A DNA stretch of 64,000 bases, taken from Tetrahymena elliotti 4EA. Its lineage: Eukaryota > Ciliophora > Oligohymenophorea > Hymenostomatida > Tetrahymenidae. The stretch covers positions 1,067,557-1,131,556 of the forward strand of contig JH720305.1 in assembly GCA_000231825.2 (NCBI GenBank), given 5' to 3'. Position numbers and translations under genes: made by a program. The notes under the pieces were generated by a model, which had not been told where the DNA came from, did not search any database, and saw only the letters and a program-made list of their open reading frames with translations. Of this stretch, positions 12,221-25,114 are shown in pieces; position 1 is the first letter of the stretch, and each line of letters begins with the position of its first letter.

Positions 12221-12323
12221 AGGTGAAAACACCGGATCCCATTCGAACTCCGAAGTTAAGCGCCTTAAGGCTGGGTTAGTACTAAGGTGGGGGACCGCTT
12301 GGGAAGTCCCAGTGTAGATAACC
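12221..12323 (+). rRNA. 5S rRNA, 3' part, cut by the assembly gap
   Basis: Starts AGGTGAAAAC at the gap edge and repeats the same bases seen before the gap, then continues through GGTGGGGGACCGCTTGGG to the 3' end GATAACC. Followed by five T (12324-12328), a Pol III stop. Confidence 0.93.
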
Positions 12324-12328
12324 TTTTT
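12324..12328 (+). terminator. Pol III terminator of 5S rRNA
   Basis: Five T directly after the 5S 3' end. Confidence 0.7.
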
Positions 12329-12537
12329 AAAATTTTGTTTTAAGTGTTTTTTTATTATTTTTTTGAAAAGATAATGTTTTTTTATTTATTTAAGATTTGA
12401 CATAAAATGAAGAAATTGAAGAATGTATTAATTAACAAAATATATTTTAGTTAACTTTATAATAAACATTTACATTAAATAAATTTACTTGATAAATTGA
12501 ATAGTTATAATATAATAAAATTGAAATAATAATTTTT

Positions 12538-13602
12538 TCATTATTTTGTGGCTTTAATTTTTTTTTTTTTTGGATCTATGATATTTAAATTATTTTTAGT
12601 ACAATTTATATTCATAATATCTTTTTAAGTATCTCTTTAGTAAATATATTGTGCCAACTTCTATTTTGTAGGGTCTATTTTTATATCGCTATCAGAATCA
12701 TCATTTACTTCATCCTCATCATCTTCAATAAGTATTGCATAATTTCTTTTAGTATTTAAGCTTTTAGGAACAAAATATTCTTCATCTTCTGAAGATGATT
12801 CATCTTATTATTTAATATCAAGAGCCTCTTAACTTTTTTATGGATTTTATTTCATAGAGTTTTTATCAAATTTAAAAGATTCCATTTTTTGTTGTAGAGA
12901 TTTTTTTTCTTTCCCTATTTTTTTTTAAACTTAATCAAAAGCAGATACTTTTTTTTTATCCTCTTATACTACACTAGCTGGTTTAAAAGCTAAAACTTAT
13001 TGTTTCATTGGGTTTTCTGGAATACTAGAGACATGTATAAAATTTTTATTACTGTTAAAACTACTATGATTGTATGTTTCCTATTTTTTATTAGCTAAAT
13101 TTTAAAGGCATGACTAAATTTTACTAGAAGTGCTAATAACAGGTGGTTTACTATTTAAATTTGAATCTTTAAATACAATTCTTTGCAGTCCATTTTTCAT
13201 AACTTTAAAATCATTTAAAGTTTTTTAATGTTATGCATTATCAAGTGGAACTTTTTTATTAATTGTCTCTATTGTATTATTGTTATTTAATTTAGACACA
13301 TAGTTATTGATTAAAGAGCTAAACCTCTTTTAGTCTGATTCTAAAAGCATTTAATAACCCTCAGCTTATTCAACTTATTTATTCTTATTATTGCATATGA
13401 CAAATTAGTTAAAGTTGTAACACTAAAAATGAAAATATTTTTTGAGTGTCACTTTACTAACTGGGTATTAAACAATTTCTTCATTTATAATGTTAAAATC
13501 TGATTTTTATATAGTTTATTTGCAAACAGGACACTCCTAATAGCTTGTCTATGCATAACCTACTTTATAAACTCTGCTAACTATTTTTCCATTAACATTC
13601 AT
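12538..13602 (-). CDS. PARP-type zinc-finger-like protein with acidic, lysine-rich tail
   Basis: Single frame of 354 codons, TGA stop. Near the N-terminus there is CPVC (residues 24-27) followed by FHFQC with His58 and Cys61. This C-x2-C ... H-x2-C layout with a K-Y-F-H-F-Q-C core is that of PARP-type zinc fingers, which recognise DNA ends or breaks. The rest is low complexity: several lysine clusters (KEKKS, KKKKIK) and an acidic stretch (IEDDEDEVNDDSDSD). There is no PARP catalytic domain in this gene. A nuclear DNA-binding role is inferred only. Start is the first of two overlapping ATGs. Confidence 0.7.
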
Positions 13603-14610
13603 TCAAAACTAATTGCTTAAAACTAGATGAAATTTATTTTATAAATAAAAAATAAGAGAGGGTATATGAGCAATATTCTAAATTTTGTTTATATTTTTTC
13701 ACATATATTTATTTGAATATTTTTTTATATACTTTTATATACAATTAACATAGATTTTGAAGTTAATTAATTATTAATCAATTTGGTTCACTATATTATA
13801 TACTGATTTACAATAATATTTTCGAGCTTTTATTTCAAAATTCTACCATTTTTAAAATTATACCGCGAAATAATTCTTTAATATTCATTCATTTAAATGA
13901 ATACCATTTAATTAAACCAAAGTGTAATTGAAAGTTAAATATTAAACTTAATTTGACCAAATTGATTAAAATTACTACATTATGAAATATTCTACTTTTA
14001 GTATTGGTATAATGGATAAAATTCCAAAAATATTTTTTAAATTTATTTGTTTTTTTTAATCCAGAAGCTTAAATGAAACAATTTTAATATCATAATTTTT
14101 TTAAGGAGTTAAAAATTAAATATCTTTCATAATAATTTACACATAACTAAGTTTAAAAATTATTTTTTTATTTTAAAATCATATTTTAATTTCTAAACTA
14201 CAATATTGCAAATTAACACTTGCTTTTGTTTGAAAATTTAGATGAGTAGATAAATTTTTAAAAAATATTTTTAGAAATAAACTCTAAAATGATAAATTTT
14301 TTGGAAAATCTCTTAGGAAGCTAAAAATGATGTAAAACTTTGAAGTGGAATAATAAATATTAGTATTTTAAATTATATTAGAGAACATAGAAAAATATTA
14401 GAAAATGAATTATGATTATGTAGATTTTTGTTTAATTACAGTCTGCTTAGTTGTTATGAAAAAATGTATAATAATAATTAGTATCAAATAAATTCCATCA
14501 AATGTTTGAGATTAGATATAATAAAAATTTAATAAATAAAAACGTAAAAATAAAGATATTTACTGATCTTATTCGTATTAAAATATAGTATAGAAAAATA
14601 GTAATTAGCC
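13603..14610. other. Divergent intergenic region, no gene seen
   Basis: AT-rich spacer between the minus-strand zinc-finger gene and the plus-strand aminopeptidase; presumably carries both promoters. Nothing specific recognised. Confidence 0.5.
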
Positions 14611-17600
14611 ATGTTAGAAAGCGAAGAGTTTTTACATGAATAAGAATAGTTAAAGGAATATGAGATATCTAAACCTACATTTTTAACAGAAAAATAGGCA
14701 GAGAAAAGAAGCTTTTAAGTTGTAAAAGAGTCCATTAATTATAATTTGTAGCTTAGGTTAGATAAGAGTGATAGTTATTAGGGAATAGTTGAAATAGAAT
14801 TTAACGTATCTCATGTGTAAGGAGACATCTTTATTGATTACTCAGGACAATAGATTGACAAAATAATTGTCAATAGTTAATTACTCCCTCAAGCTGAAAA
14901 GACTTATTTGAACCAATTATGGAATGGACTTTTTTTGACAATACCTCTTCAGTATTGCAATAATGGTAGGAATAGAATTATTATTGTTTTTTCTAACAAA
15001 TATTCAAATGATGGCAATGGCTTACATAGCTTTGCTGACACAGATTAACTGCAATATATCTATTCTGATAACGAACCATTTTATTGTAATAGAATCTTTC
15101 CTTGCTTTGATTAGCCCGATTTAAAAGCTAATTTGTCACTTACAATAGTAGCTCCTCAAGAATGGACTATTGTTTCAAATGAGCTTAAAGTTAAAGAAAG
15201 CTCTTATTCTAAAGCTGAATACAAGGCAAACAATCCAATTGCTTAATTATCTTGTGATATCCTAGGAAGTATTCCTGAAAAAAACGACTATAAGTTTGCA
15301 GTTTTTTAGAAAACCTAACTCTGTCCAAGCTATTTATTTTCTTTTGCTGCTGGATCATATAAGGAGATAAAGTGCTAAAATCCTTACAATGTAATCAAAT
15401 TAAATCTACTTTTTTTTATTTCTTCTTTAAATTAATATGATATTTTTATTAAAATAACTAAAATAGAATATACCAATGAGCATTTATTGTAGAAGCTCTT
15501 TATTAGTTTATGCTGAAAAATTAGCTGATTGGATATTTACAGCATCTATTGAAGCAATTAAGCTTTACGAAAAGCTATTTGATTACCCTTTCCCATATAG
15601 CAAATTAGATTCTATTTTCTGTCCTGAATATAATTCTGGTGGCATGGGTATTTTTTTATTTGTTTAACTAACACTTTTTAATAAATAGGATCTTCAAAAA
15701 TTAACATTTTTGTTTTTGAATATTTAAAAATAGAAAATATAGGTCTTATTAGCTATGATGATGAATATTTGTTCAGAGAAGAGTAAACAGCAAAATAGTA
15801 TACATACTTCCTCATTACAATTACACATGAAATTTCACATATGTGGTTTGGAGACTTAGTAACTATGAAATGGTGGAATGATTTATGGCTAAATGAATCA
15901 TTTGCAGAATTTATCTCTCATTATGTCTTATCAAAAATGACTGTCAATCATAAACCACTTTGCGATATCTGGGTTTTATTCAATGATTCTATTTAGTGGG
16001 GGTATTTACTTATTTTAAAATTATAAATGTTCTAATATTTATTTTTATTTTTTTTTGAAGTTATCATACTGATTAAAAGAGTACAACTCACCCTATAGCA
16101 GGAGAGGTAGAAAATACTGAAATTGCTCTTTCTATATTTGATGGTATTTCATATTCAAAAGGAAGTGCAGTTCTTCGTTAATTAATGTGCTTGATGGGAG
16201 AGAAGCCATTCTTTGAAGGATTAAAAGCCTATTTTAAGAAATTTGCTTTCAAAAATGCAGTTTTAAATGATTTAATTATTCACCTAGAATAAGAATTCAA
16301 AAAATTGCATCTTGGTTTTACTATTCATGAATGGTAGAAATAATGGATTTAAACTGCAGGATTAAATGAATGCTAACCCGTTTTTAACCCCTAAGATAGA
16401 GATGAGCATGCCAAGCTAAAGATTATTTAAAAAGCATCTTTAAGCAAACATCAAACTTTAAGAAGACACAAGATTTAGGTGGCCTTCTTTGACTAAAATG
16501 CTAAAATTACATCCTATCCTGTAATATTAAATGATTATTCTGAGACTATTTTGACATATGATGGAAGATAAACTGAATATAAAGCTGTTCTACTTAATTA
16601 TGCAGATTAAGCATATATAAAGATAAATTTTGATGACATTTCTTTTAATTTCTTTAAGAAAAATGTTAACAAGATAAATGATCTCTTAACAAGAACGTTA
16701 ATTTGGGGTGTTTTTTACGATTTAGTTAGAGATGGAAAAATATCTTCAGAAGAATTTGTGGATATTTTTATAGATAATATTCCTAACGAATAATCAGAAG
16801 ATATCATCACTAATTAAGTTGAAAACATTATCTAACTCTTTACTCAATACACTCCTGAAAAATATAAATTACCTTTAGGAGAAAAAATTTTTAACTTTTT
16901 ACTAAAATATCTCCTTAACACCCCCAAAGATAATTAAAATAGAATTATTTGTGTAAGAGACAGCTTAGATTGCTTTGCAAGATCTGATGCACATATCCAA
17001 AAGATTGTTAACTGGTTCAAAGGAGAAGATGAAGATCTAAAACACATTGAAATAGGTTTAGCTTTATAATGGAGAATTGTATCCCTAGCTCATAAAAGCA
17101 AAAATTATACCAGAGAACAAAAAAATAGTCTTTTCGCAAAATAAAAAGAAAGAGATCCCTCAGATACCTCAATTTACAACTAGCATTTATGTAATCTCAA
17201 ATAATTAATTGAATAGCATTTAGAATTAAATTCATTTTTAGATTATTAAACTCTAAACTATCTAGAATTTATTATTCATTAAGCCATTTGATCTACAAAA
17301 TCATTTTTATTGAAAGAAAAAAATTTTAATTAAAATGAAAATAGCTTTTATCTTCAATTTTTTTTAATTTTAAAAGAATTTTTAGACTATTATCTATAAA
17401 AGATTTTAATAAAATTTGTCTATTATTAGAATATTAATTTTATTTGTTATTAAAGGTAAAGCACTTGATTTAAATCCAGAAGAAAGAGAAATACTTTGGA
17501 AATATTATATGTCAAGTTCGAATAAACTCTCTGTTAAGAATTTGGTTTACTCCTGGAGTGGCTTTAACAGCACTTTTAATAGAGCATAGCTTGTACCCTA

Positions 17601-17862
17601 CTATGATAAGTTTTTCAGTGTTATAAAAAATATTATAGATACCAAATCACAGGAGTATGCATCTGAGTTTTTCTCAAATTTATTACCAATTACTGATGAC
17701 TTTTAGAAACTAATCTAAAACCTTGACGAATTACTAAAAAGCCTTGACGAAAGTCACTCTTTTTTCAAAGTTTTTATTGAAGAAAAATTAGATGATATTC
17801 ATCGTTAATCTAAAGCACATGCATGTTTTAAAAGCAAAGCATCTTTAGCTAAACATAATTGA
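14611..17862 (+). CDS. M1-family zinc aminopeptidase
   Basis: Predicted exons 14611-15390, 15467-15647, 15734-16001, 16061-17190 and 17456-17862; 921 aa, TGA stop, all phases agree. Removes N-terminal amino acids from peptides using one zinc ion. Seen: FPCFDQPDLKA in the N-terminal domain; exopeptidase motif GGMEN at about residues 318-322, its Glu codon split by the second intron; zinc site HEISH at 352-356 with the third ligand Glu 19 residues later in WLNES; and the catalytic-tyrosine segment ISYSKG. The C-terminal half is the helical domain usual for this family (about 900 aa). Closest in style to puromycin-sensitive or N-type aminopeptidases. No signal peptide or membrane anchor at the N-terminus, so cytosolic location is likely. 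Confidence 0.92.
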
Positions 17863-18222
17863 GGCGTTTAGTTTGATGTTGATTTTTTTAATAAATTTTT
17901 TGTTTGTTTTAAAATAATAAAAAACTAAAAATAATGTTTTAATAATCAATTTAAATAATATTTTTTATCATCATATTACTTATAAATTTATGGCAAATAA
18001 AAATAAAAAAGATATTTTAATCTATTGTAAAACGCTTGGAAAGATGTTGAAATATGATTACTCTACAATAAATAAAATCACGATATTAATTACAAAACTT
18101 TTAATTTGCTTAATTAAAATTATAAACTACTATTACTTTCTTTATTATTTTGGAAATCAATTTAATTCATTTATTTAAAAGAGAATTAAATTAATAAACT
18201 CCTTCATTTATTCATTTACTCA
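17863..18222. other. Convergent intergenic spacer
   Basis: AT-rich 3' flanks of the aminopeptidase and the minus-strand gene at 18223-18876. A short open frame at 17990-18178 has the composition expected by chance. Confidence 0.5.
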
Positions 18223-18876
18223 TCAAATAATTTCTACTCTAAATTCCAATCCTTCTAACATTTTTTATTTTAAATTACTGATTGCGTATTGATTTTTATC
18301 TTCTTAGCTATTTGCAATTTAGTTAGTGTCTAAATGATCTAACAATGCTACTCTAGCTATTATTATACAAGGATTATTTGGAGGAGTAAACTTTAATCTT
18401 AAATAATCGCTTTCTATTTTATTTAAAATATAACTTATTAAATAATTGACATAATTTAAATTGTTTACAATTTAACTCAATAATTAAACCTTAGTCATTT
18501 TGACTTTTAAATTATATAAGATTTGGTTAATCAGTTATTGCTTTCAATAACAATACTCTTTTATGCACGTTTGTATATTTTATACGTTTATGAACGATTA
18601 CACCTCTTTTTAGCTATATGCTATACTCCTTTAGATCGTATAATATATTTGTAATTGTATTAACTTAATGATATTTACTTTATATGGTTTATTGTAAAAC
18701 TCCTACTCTAAATTGCTCAAATATGAAAGTCTCATTGATTCCTCATCACCAATTACTATAGACTCTTCATCTTCAACTGTAAGATTATGAAATTGTATTA
18801 AAATTTACAATCAATTTTACTAGATAATTGCTCATGTTAAAATGTAAATTTTACCTTCCTTTGAAAATCTACTCAT
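18223..18876 (-). CDS. Small protein, possibly PH-like
   Basis: Predicted exons 18876-18855, 18776-18679, 18628-18490 and 18413-18223; 149 aa, TGA stop, phases agree. The protein begins MSRFSKEVEDEES and has a middle part (KRGVIVHKR ... KRVLLLKAITDQPNLIQF) that resembles the first strands of PDK1-type PH domains, followed by LRLKFTPPNNPCIII. That likeness is weak and based on pattern only. Without the third intron the same frame can be read through the second exon to a TGA, so the splice pattern needs RNA support. Otherwise unrecognised. Confidence 0.55.
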
Positions 18877-19654
18877 AAATGCTTGTTATTCTATTAAAAA
18901 TGTTGCTTTTTTTGAAGGTTAAAAACTTATTCAGAAGAAATTGATCAAAATTTTAATTATTAACAATATTTGAAAAATATATCTAAAATTTAAAATCAAT
19001 ACTGATAAAAATACAAACCATATCATAAAAATAAGCATTTAATTATAATTATATCTAATCAGCCAATGAAATTATAAAGTGAGATATGTCCTTAAATAAA
19101 AAATAGATATACTCATCCATAAACGTTATGAACCATTTAGATTTTCAGAGTTAAATAAAGTAAAAAATCTATCAGCAATCAAATAAACTTGCATATTATT
19201 TAATCTTAAAAAAATCTTTAATTTTAATTAAATAAATTTGGAGTTTGTTTTTCAATAATTCTTTTGAATGATTATTTTTTTTTGATAAATTAGTGGAGAA
19301 GATAGTAATTTTTTTAACTTGAAATAATAAAACACTGTTTTAGAATATTCCTAGTTGATATTTTTAAATTAGATTTAATACTTTATTTACAAAAATAAAT
19401 AATACATTCTGAATTTTATTTCAATTTTGTATTCTTAATTATTTGAAATTATAAATTAATTAATTACTCTTATTATTTTGTTTCATTTTATTGGTTAATT
19501 AAATGCAATTTTATTAATTAATTCATTTTACTTTTTATCGATTTTATTAATTATCAAGATAAAAATATTTACATAAGAAAGTGGAAAAGTGCTTTTGTAT
19601 TTAATTAAACAAATTTATTAATTATTTGAAACTGTTCATCTAAATTTTATTTGA
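18877..19654. other. Intergenic, no gene seen
   Basis: AT-rich spacer between two minus-strand genes; presumably holds the promoter of the 18.2-18.9 kb gene and the 3' UTR of... the phosphatase-like gene ends at its right edge. No coding segment recognised. Confidence 0.45.
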
Positions 19655-22600
19655 TCAATAGAGGAGCTTGTTATAGGATGGTTTAATACCATTTTTTATA
19701 TATTTTGCCATTAATTAAGGGTTTATACCATTACTAAGTGGCGTATTTGCACCACTATTATTTAATGAAGTATTCAAGTAGGTAAATGTATTATTTAAAT
19801 CTTTTTCTTTTCCTCTACTTGAACTTCTTTTACTTCTTATTTCTGAGTTACCTCTTGTTTATCCAACCTCTGTTGTAACTCTTCTTTAATCAAAACTAAT
19901 TTATTGTAAGTAAAGTTTTTTTAAAAAATCAAAATATTTTGTTAAATTGTGAAATTACTTTGAACTCGAACGTACTTCATTGTTATATGGACTTGCAGCT
20001 GAAATTTTAACTCTTTAAACAGGTGTATTATCTCTTTTAAATCCTTTCATTCTAGTAGTAGCATTGCTTTTAACTGTATTTTACTATGAAGAAATATCTA
20101 CATCATTGAGGTAATTAGTGTAGAGCTATTAGCTGTTAGGATTGGTTGTGGAAAAAGGTTATAAATATGTTTAGTTATTATTAGGTGTTGTTGTAATATC
20201 TTAGAAAGAAAGTTCTAAGTTTTTATGAGGTTTTGGCACTACATTTTATGTATTTGGTAGATTGATATTATTTTTTAAAGGAGTTCTTTATCTCATAAAA
20301 GTTATATTTGGTAAAAAATTTAAAGGATCGCCATTAGTGTAAGTTTATAGACGGCGAGTAAGCTTTGTGCTTTATGGTTTCATTTATTCTAAATCTTTTG
20401 TTTAATTTCCTTCTGTATAAACTTTTTCTGTATTTGGCCTTTTTTTGGTTTCAGATGGAGGACGAGATGACTTTCTAGATGTTTTTCCAAAATTAGACTA
20501 AAGCATACTTATGTTTGAGCTTTCAGAATCTACAGGGCTTTTTTATCTCTAGTAGATAGGATTAGTCGTTTGATTAAGGATGTTTACAGAATTTATGTTA
20601 AGATTAATATTCACTTGCACCTAAGAGGAATCAGGACTTTTGCTAACCATTTATTTAACACCACTGAGCTTCTTTTCATTTACAGCTTATTGCATTTATA
20701 AACTTTAATCTATCTGAGCTATTGAGTTTTTCCTTGAATTGTCTCTAGATTGAGGAGCTGTTTAAGATTATATTATTTTTCTTTATGGCATAGCCATAGG
20801 GAAAGGACTTTTCCTATACTTTCTTGAAGGAGTTGTTTATCTGCTACTACTATTTGACCCTGGCTAGCTAACCAAACTCTAGGTTTATCTATTGTTTATT
20901 TAATACTATGATAGATTGATACTATTTTTCATTTACTAATCATTCAAAATTTAGAATCCACCTCCTCCTACTCCTACTCCACCATTTTTGTTGATTAAGC
21001 TGCTCAAATTACTATTTTTTTTATCTAAATTTGAATCATTTACTTAATAATTAAGTTTATATTGATCAGTAAAAATTCCATCTTAATTATCACTCTCTTC
21101 CACAGTAATCACTCTAAAATTTTATTTTAACAAAATTTAATCTTTGAGAAATATATAAAAATATTTTAAATTGAAAATAAATCAAAAATTTATTTATTAT
21201 TTAGAATGTTTTTTACCTAACTTCTTCTCTTTATTGATTATTTTTCTAAGCTTAAACTCTGGTTGCAGAATTTTCTGGCTATGGAGGTAGAGAACTGTTT
21301 TTATTGCTTTCTTACTAAATATTTTCTTCTCTGAAATAATTATTTTTCATTTTCTCTTTTTAAATTTAAAAATCTGGTTTCTAGTTTTGGGCATAAGTTG
21401 GAGCTGCAGGAGGATTAGTAGGAGCTTTAGGTAAACGGTCACTGTTTTATTCAAAAATTTTAATTTCATTTCTATCTTTTTATTTAATAGGTTATTTTAA
21501 GGCAGGAACTTCTTCATCTTAATTTAAATTTAGTCTATTTGTTTCATAATCATCCGAGTTTTTAACAGACTCAGATTCCCCAAGAATAGCATTAATACCT
21601 TGCTCTACTCTTTCTCCAGAAGAATTAGTTTCATAAGAACGAGCACTTTATTACTATTCTACTAGAAGTTCTTTCTCTAATTCATTTAGTGGCTTTTATG
21701 GAGGTGAGGGTTATTTTTGAGATTAACTATTTTTTTAATTTTATTTAGTCAGAAAAACCTCACTAGTTGATTATTCATATTCCTCATTTTACTCTTCAAT
21801 CAGATCATAATCCTATTAAAGAGATATTTTTTTAGTTTCTTTCTTTTTTTGATTCTAGTTTTAAGCATTAAGACTATCTTCTGATAGATTAGAGATGTTA
21901 TTTTAACCTTAACTATTATTGTTGTTATTTTTCTTGTCATATGAAGAAACAGCTTTAAGAATTGATTTTTTAGGAATTTGAAAGGTGTTTTAATTTATGG
22001 GAAGAATTTCTACTGAATCCATTTGATTGCTAGAATTACTAGCTGTGCAATTGCTATTATTTTTCATGCTTTAATTACTTCCAGAGTTGCTGTTTTAACT
22101 ACTTTCTTTGTTCAAATTATTGTTATTGTTTTAATTTAACTAATTTGTATTTTATTTTTTATTCATAATTGAAACATCTTCATTATGAGGTATCTCCATT
22201 TTAAGCTGAATTGACCACTTTAATTTGGTTGTCCTAGGTCCTGAATTATATTCTATATATATATTTATCAGATTTATAAATTGATTATTGAATTAAATAA
22301 TAGTTAGTTACCTCTTAATGCTAAACTTCTCATAAAAAAATCCCTACTTTCTAAAGAAATCATCTAAGAATTTACATATGTATTTCTAACAAGATGGGCT
22401 TCTTAATCTGGATGTTAGTGGTCATCTTTATTAAATTAACAATTTAATATATGAACAAAACATAACAATAATAATTACCTTTCCAATTTCTTGAGCAACC
22501 TTTCTATCCAAATAGTTTTTATTCATAAGATAGAAGCTACTTCAAAAAAGTAGCCCTAATTTCAAAGTCGGCTCTTTTTGAATTCATATATTCAAGAGTT

Positions 22601-23271
22601 TTATAAAGACTCCATTAATACCTTGAAATTTAATTAATTTTTATTTGGATTTCATTTGATTTTATTTCTCAAAGTTACCTTTTCATTAAGAATGCAGTTA
22701 TGACTGTTAAAGCTCTTGATTATCCTCTTACACTACAAACTAAAACACTTTCACAATTTTCATAAGCCCTACTCATGAATTCATAAATTAAAGACATATT
22801 TTCATTGTTATCATCAATTATAATCTAATTTATAAACATTAAATATCATCAAATCATTTGTTTGTTTATTTAATTGCAATAAAAGATTCATTATTAGCTT
22901 ATTTCATAATGAGCTAATCTTCTGACAAATTACTGAATTTCTAATGAAATAATTTCTTAAAAAGAAAATAATATACTTACTTAGTCGTCATTATCTAACC
23001 AATCAAAACTTATGAATTTTATTCCTAGATTAAGGTTTATAGGCTTTATTTATGATGCAGCACAATTAACTATGCAAGTAATCTTATTAGAAATTAAGAA
23101 ATCTCTTTCCTAATATTAACCATAAAATAAAGTAATTAATTTAATGAAATATTTTAGGTACCATTGAACAAAAATTTGAAAAAAAAGTTTTACATTAGGA
23201 GAATTAATATCACCTATGAATAATCCATCTTTAATTTTAAAAGCAAAGTATAAGCAGGATCTGATATTCAT
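19655..23271 (-). CDS. Dual-specificity-phosphatase-like protein with altered catalytic site and long disordered tail
   Basis: Eight predicted exons: 23271-23194, 23109-22981, 22824-22679, 22621-22479, 22425-22312, 22240-21217, 21113-19959 and 19883-19655; 1005 aa, phases all agree. The first 190 residues form a DSP fold: LFIGDINSPN, NKITCIVNCA, FDWLDND, then VLVCSVRGQSRALT (96-109) and a WSLYKTLEYMNSKRADFEIR helix. The P-loop normally reads HC-x2-G-x-S-R; here the positions read CS-V-R-G-Q-S-R, so the nucleophile position is Ser100 and the preceding His is Cys99. A catalytically dead phosphatase is therefore likely. The remaining 800 residues are rich in Q, N, S, T and P and look unstructured, with possible phosphorylation motifs (SP, TP). 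Such tails suggest a scaffold or regulatory role. Confidence 0.85.
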
Positions 23272-25114
23272 GTATAATAGATCTTTTTATATAAATAATT
23301 GTATGTGTAATCTTTTGCTTTATATTTTACTTATATATTTCTTATATTAAGGGTTTATAGATCAAAAGTAGTTGTTAATATTTAGGAATTATTTTTTTTT
23401 CATCAATTTCAACTTTTTCATTCATTTTATATAATTTAGACAATGGTTATTAATTTTTCATATTAATTATCAATTGATTAACAAGGTTTTGTGTATTTTC
23501 TTAAACTATAATACAACCACAAACGAAGTTAACATTTATTATCAATTTGAGTTAGTAATTAATAAGCAAAAAAAACATTCATTTTACTTTAACTAAAAAA
23601 TGATATTTTTGCAGATTATTTATATAAATATGTAATTATAGGTACTTATTCATTTTGTAGTACTTTTATCATTTAATAAACAATTTTAGATTTGCTAAAT
23701 TTAGAAAAATTTAAAAACTATTTTTAGAATAAAATAAAATGACAATAAATGTTTAAATGTTCAGGGACAGTTGAATAATCTTAAATCTAATAAATATATA
23801 ATTAATTTATTTTATTTAATCACTTCTGAAAACATTGATTTAGCTAATTTAAAAAAAATCAATATTATTTATATTATTAATGAAAACTGAGGGAATTAGT
23901 ATTTATGTGTAGTAAATAGCTTATAATTTCTTGTAGTTTAATCATTTCTTTTTTTAGAATAAATTTTTTTTAGTTATTTTTAGTAGATAATCTAAATAAT
24001 AAATAAATAATAGTTTGTTTATTTTTAATAAATATACTTAATGAAGAACCTAAATTTTAAAAGACTAAAAAAATATAGGAATAAATTAGATTGTTTTAAT
24101 TACAGTAAACAATTAATAATTTGTATTTCTTAATTTTAAATTAAATATTTAATTAATTTTGCTCTTATTAAATAAATTCTTATATTTTAGAGAACACATT
24201 TCTTTACATTTCTTGCATTAAAAAATTCTACATCAAAAGATATAAATGTTGAGCACTAAAATAAAATAGATGAAAGATAAAGCTTTTTAAAATTTTTGGT
24301 ATTCTAAATCTGGAATGAAACATTTAAATATTTTATTTTGATACTAAATCAAGTTAGAAGTAACAAGTAACACTATTTACTTTTAAAATATGGGGTGATA
24401 TTAATAATGGTTATTAATTAAAAAGAAACAAAAAAAGTTTATAGTTCCAAAGCAACTTAAAAAAATATTGAGTCAATTTTGGGAAAATTAATGGTGATTA
24501 AGTTGATGATTTAAATGAGACAGAAAATCATAAGAAATTTCTGAAATATAAATTGATAGATAAAAAATAAAATTCAATAAATAAATAAATAAATGTTTGT
24601 TTTTTTGTTTTTTTTGATTTATGAATGCTGAAAATATCCAAAAAATTTTTAACTTGTGAAGAGAATTAATAATATTTTAGTTAATTGAAAGAAATAAAAA
24701 TGTAATCAAAAATGCAAAATTAAGATTTGAAATGACACACTTTTGGAAATAATCCCATTTTATCTTGAGAAAATTTTAAGATGATAATGCAGTGCAATCG
24801 TTTTTCTCTTCTAAGAGTACTTTATCGTCATTCCAAAAATCTTAATTTATTCTGTACTGATTTACTTTTCTATTAAAATTAAGCCAACTTCTTGATTAAA
24901 TTTAATAATTTCTTAAATTTAGAAAGAAAAAATCTAGAAAGATATTAAGGTGTCAACATTATTAAAATATCATCTAAAAGAAAAATTTAAGAAGTTCTAT
25001 TGTTTTCAATAAATTCTGCTCTTTGATAGTAAAATTTTATAAAAAGATTAATATCTATCAAAAATTAAAAACATCATAAATAAAAAAATATAGTAAAGAA
25101 GATTTATCAAAAAA
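23272..25114. other. Intergenic, no confident gene
   Basis: About 1.8 kb of AT-rich DNA between divergent genes. Open frames occur, as expected when only TGA stops, but none has a family motif or balanced composition. Confidence 0.4.

Noticed and set aside
11529..12242. Minus-strand frames of 218-237 codons across the gap
   Set aside because: They consist almost wholly of N and the antisense of 5S rRNA.
15648..15733. Aminopeptidase apparently lacking the GAMEN motif
   Set aside because: Using the first acceptor (15688) gives GGM-G-S; using the acceptor at 15733 restores GGMEN followed by IGLISYDD as in the family, so the motif is intact.
17990..18178. Plus-strand frame of 62 codons
   Set aside because: K/I/Y-rich composition of random AT DNA, located in a 3' flank.
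18490..18679. In-frame TGA in the 18.2-18.9 kb gene as a selenocysteine codon
   Set aside because: A simple 50-bp intron at 18678-18629 puts the sequence in another frame without any TGA, so no recoding is needed.
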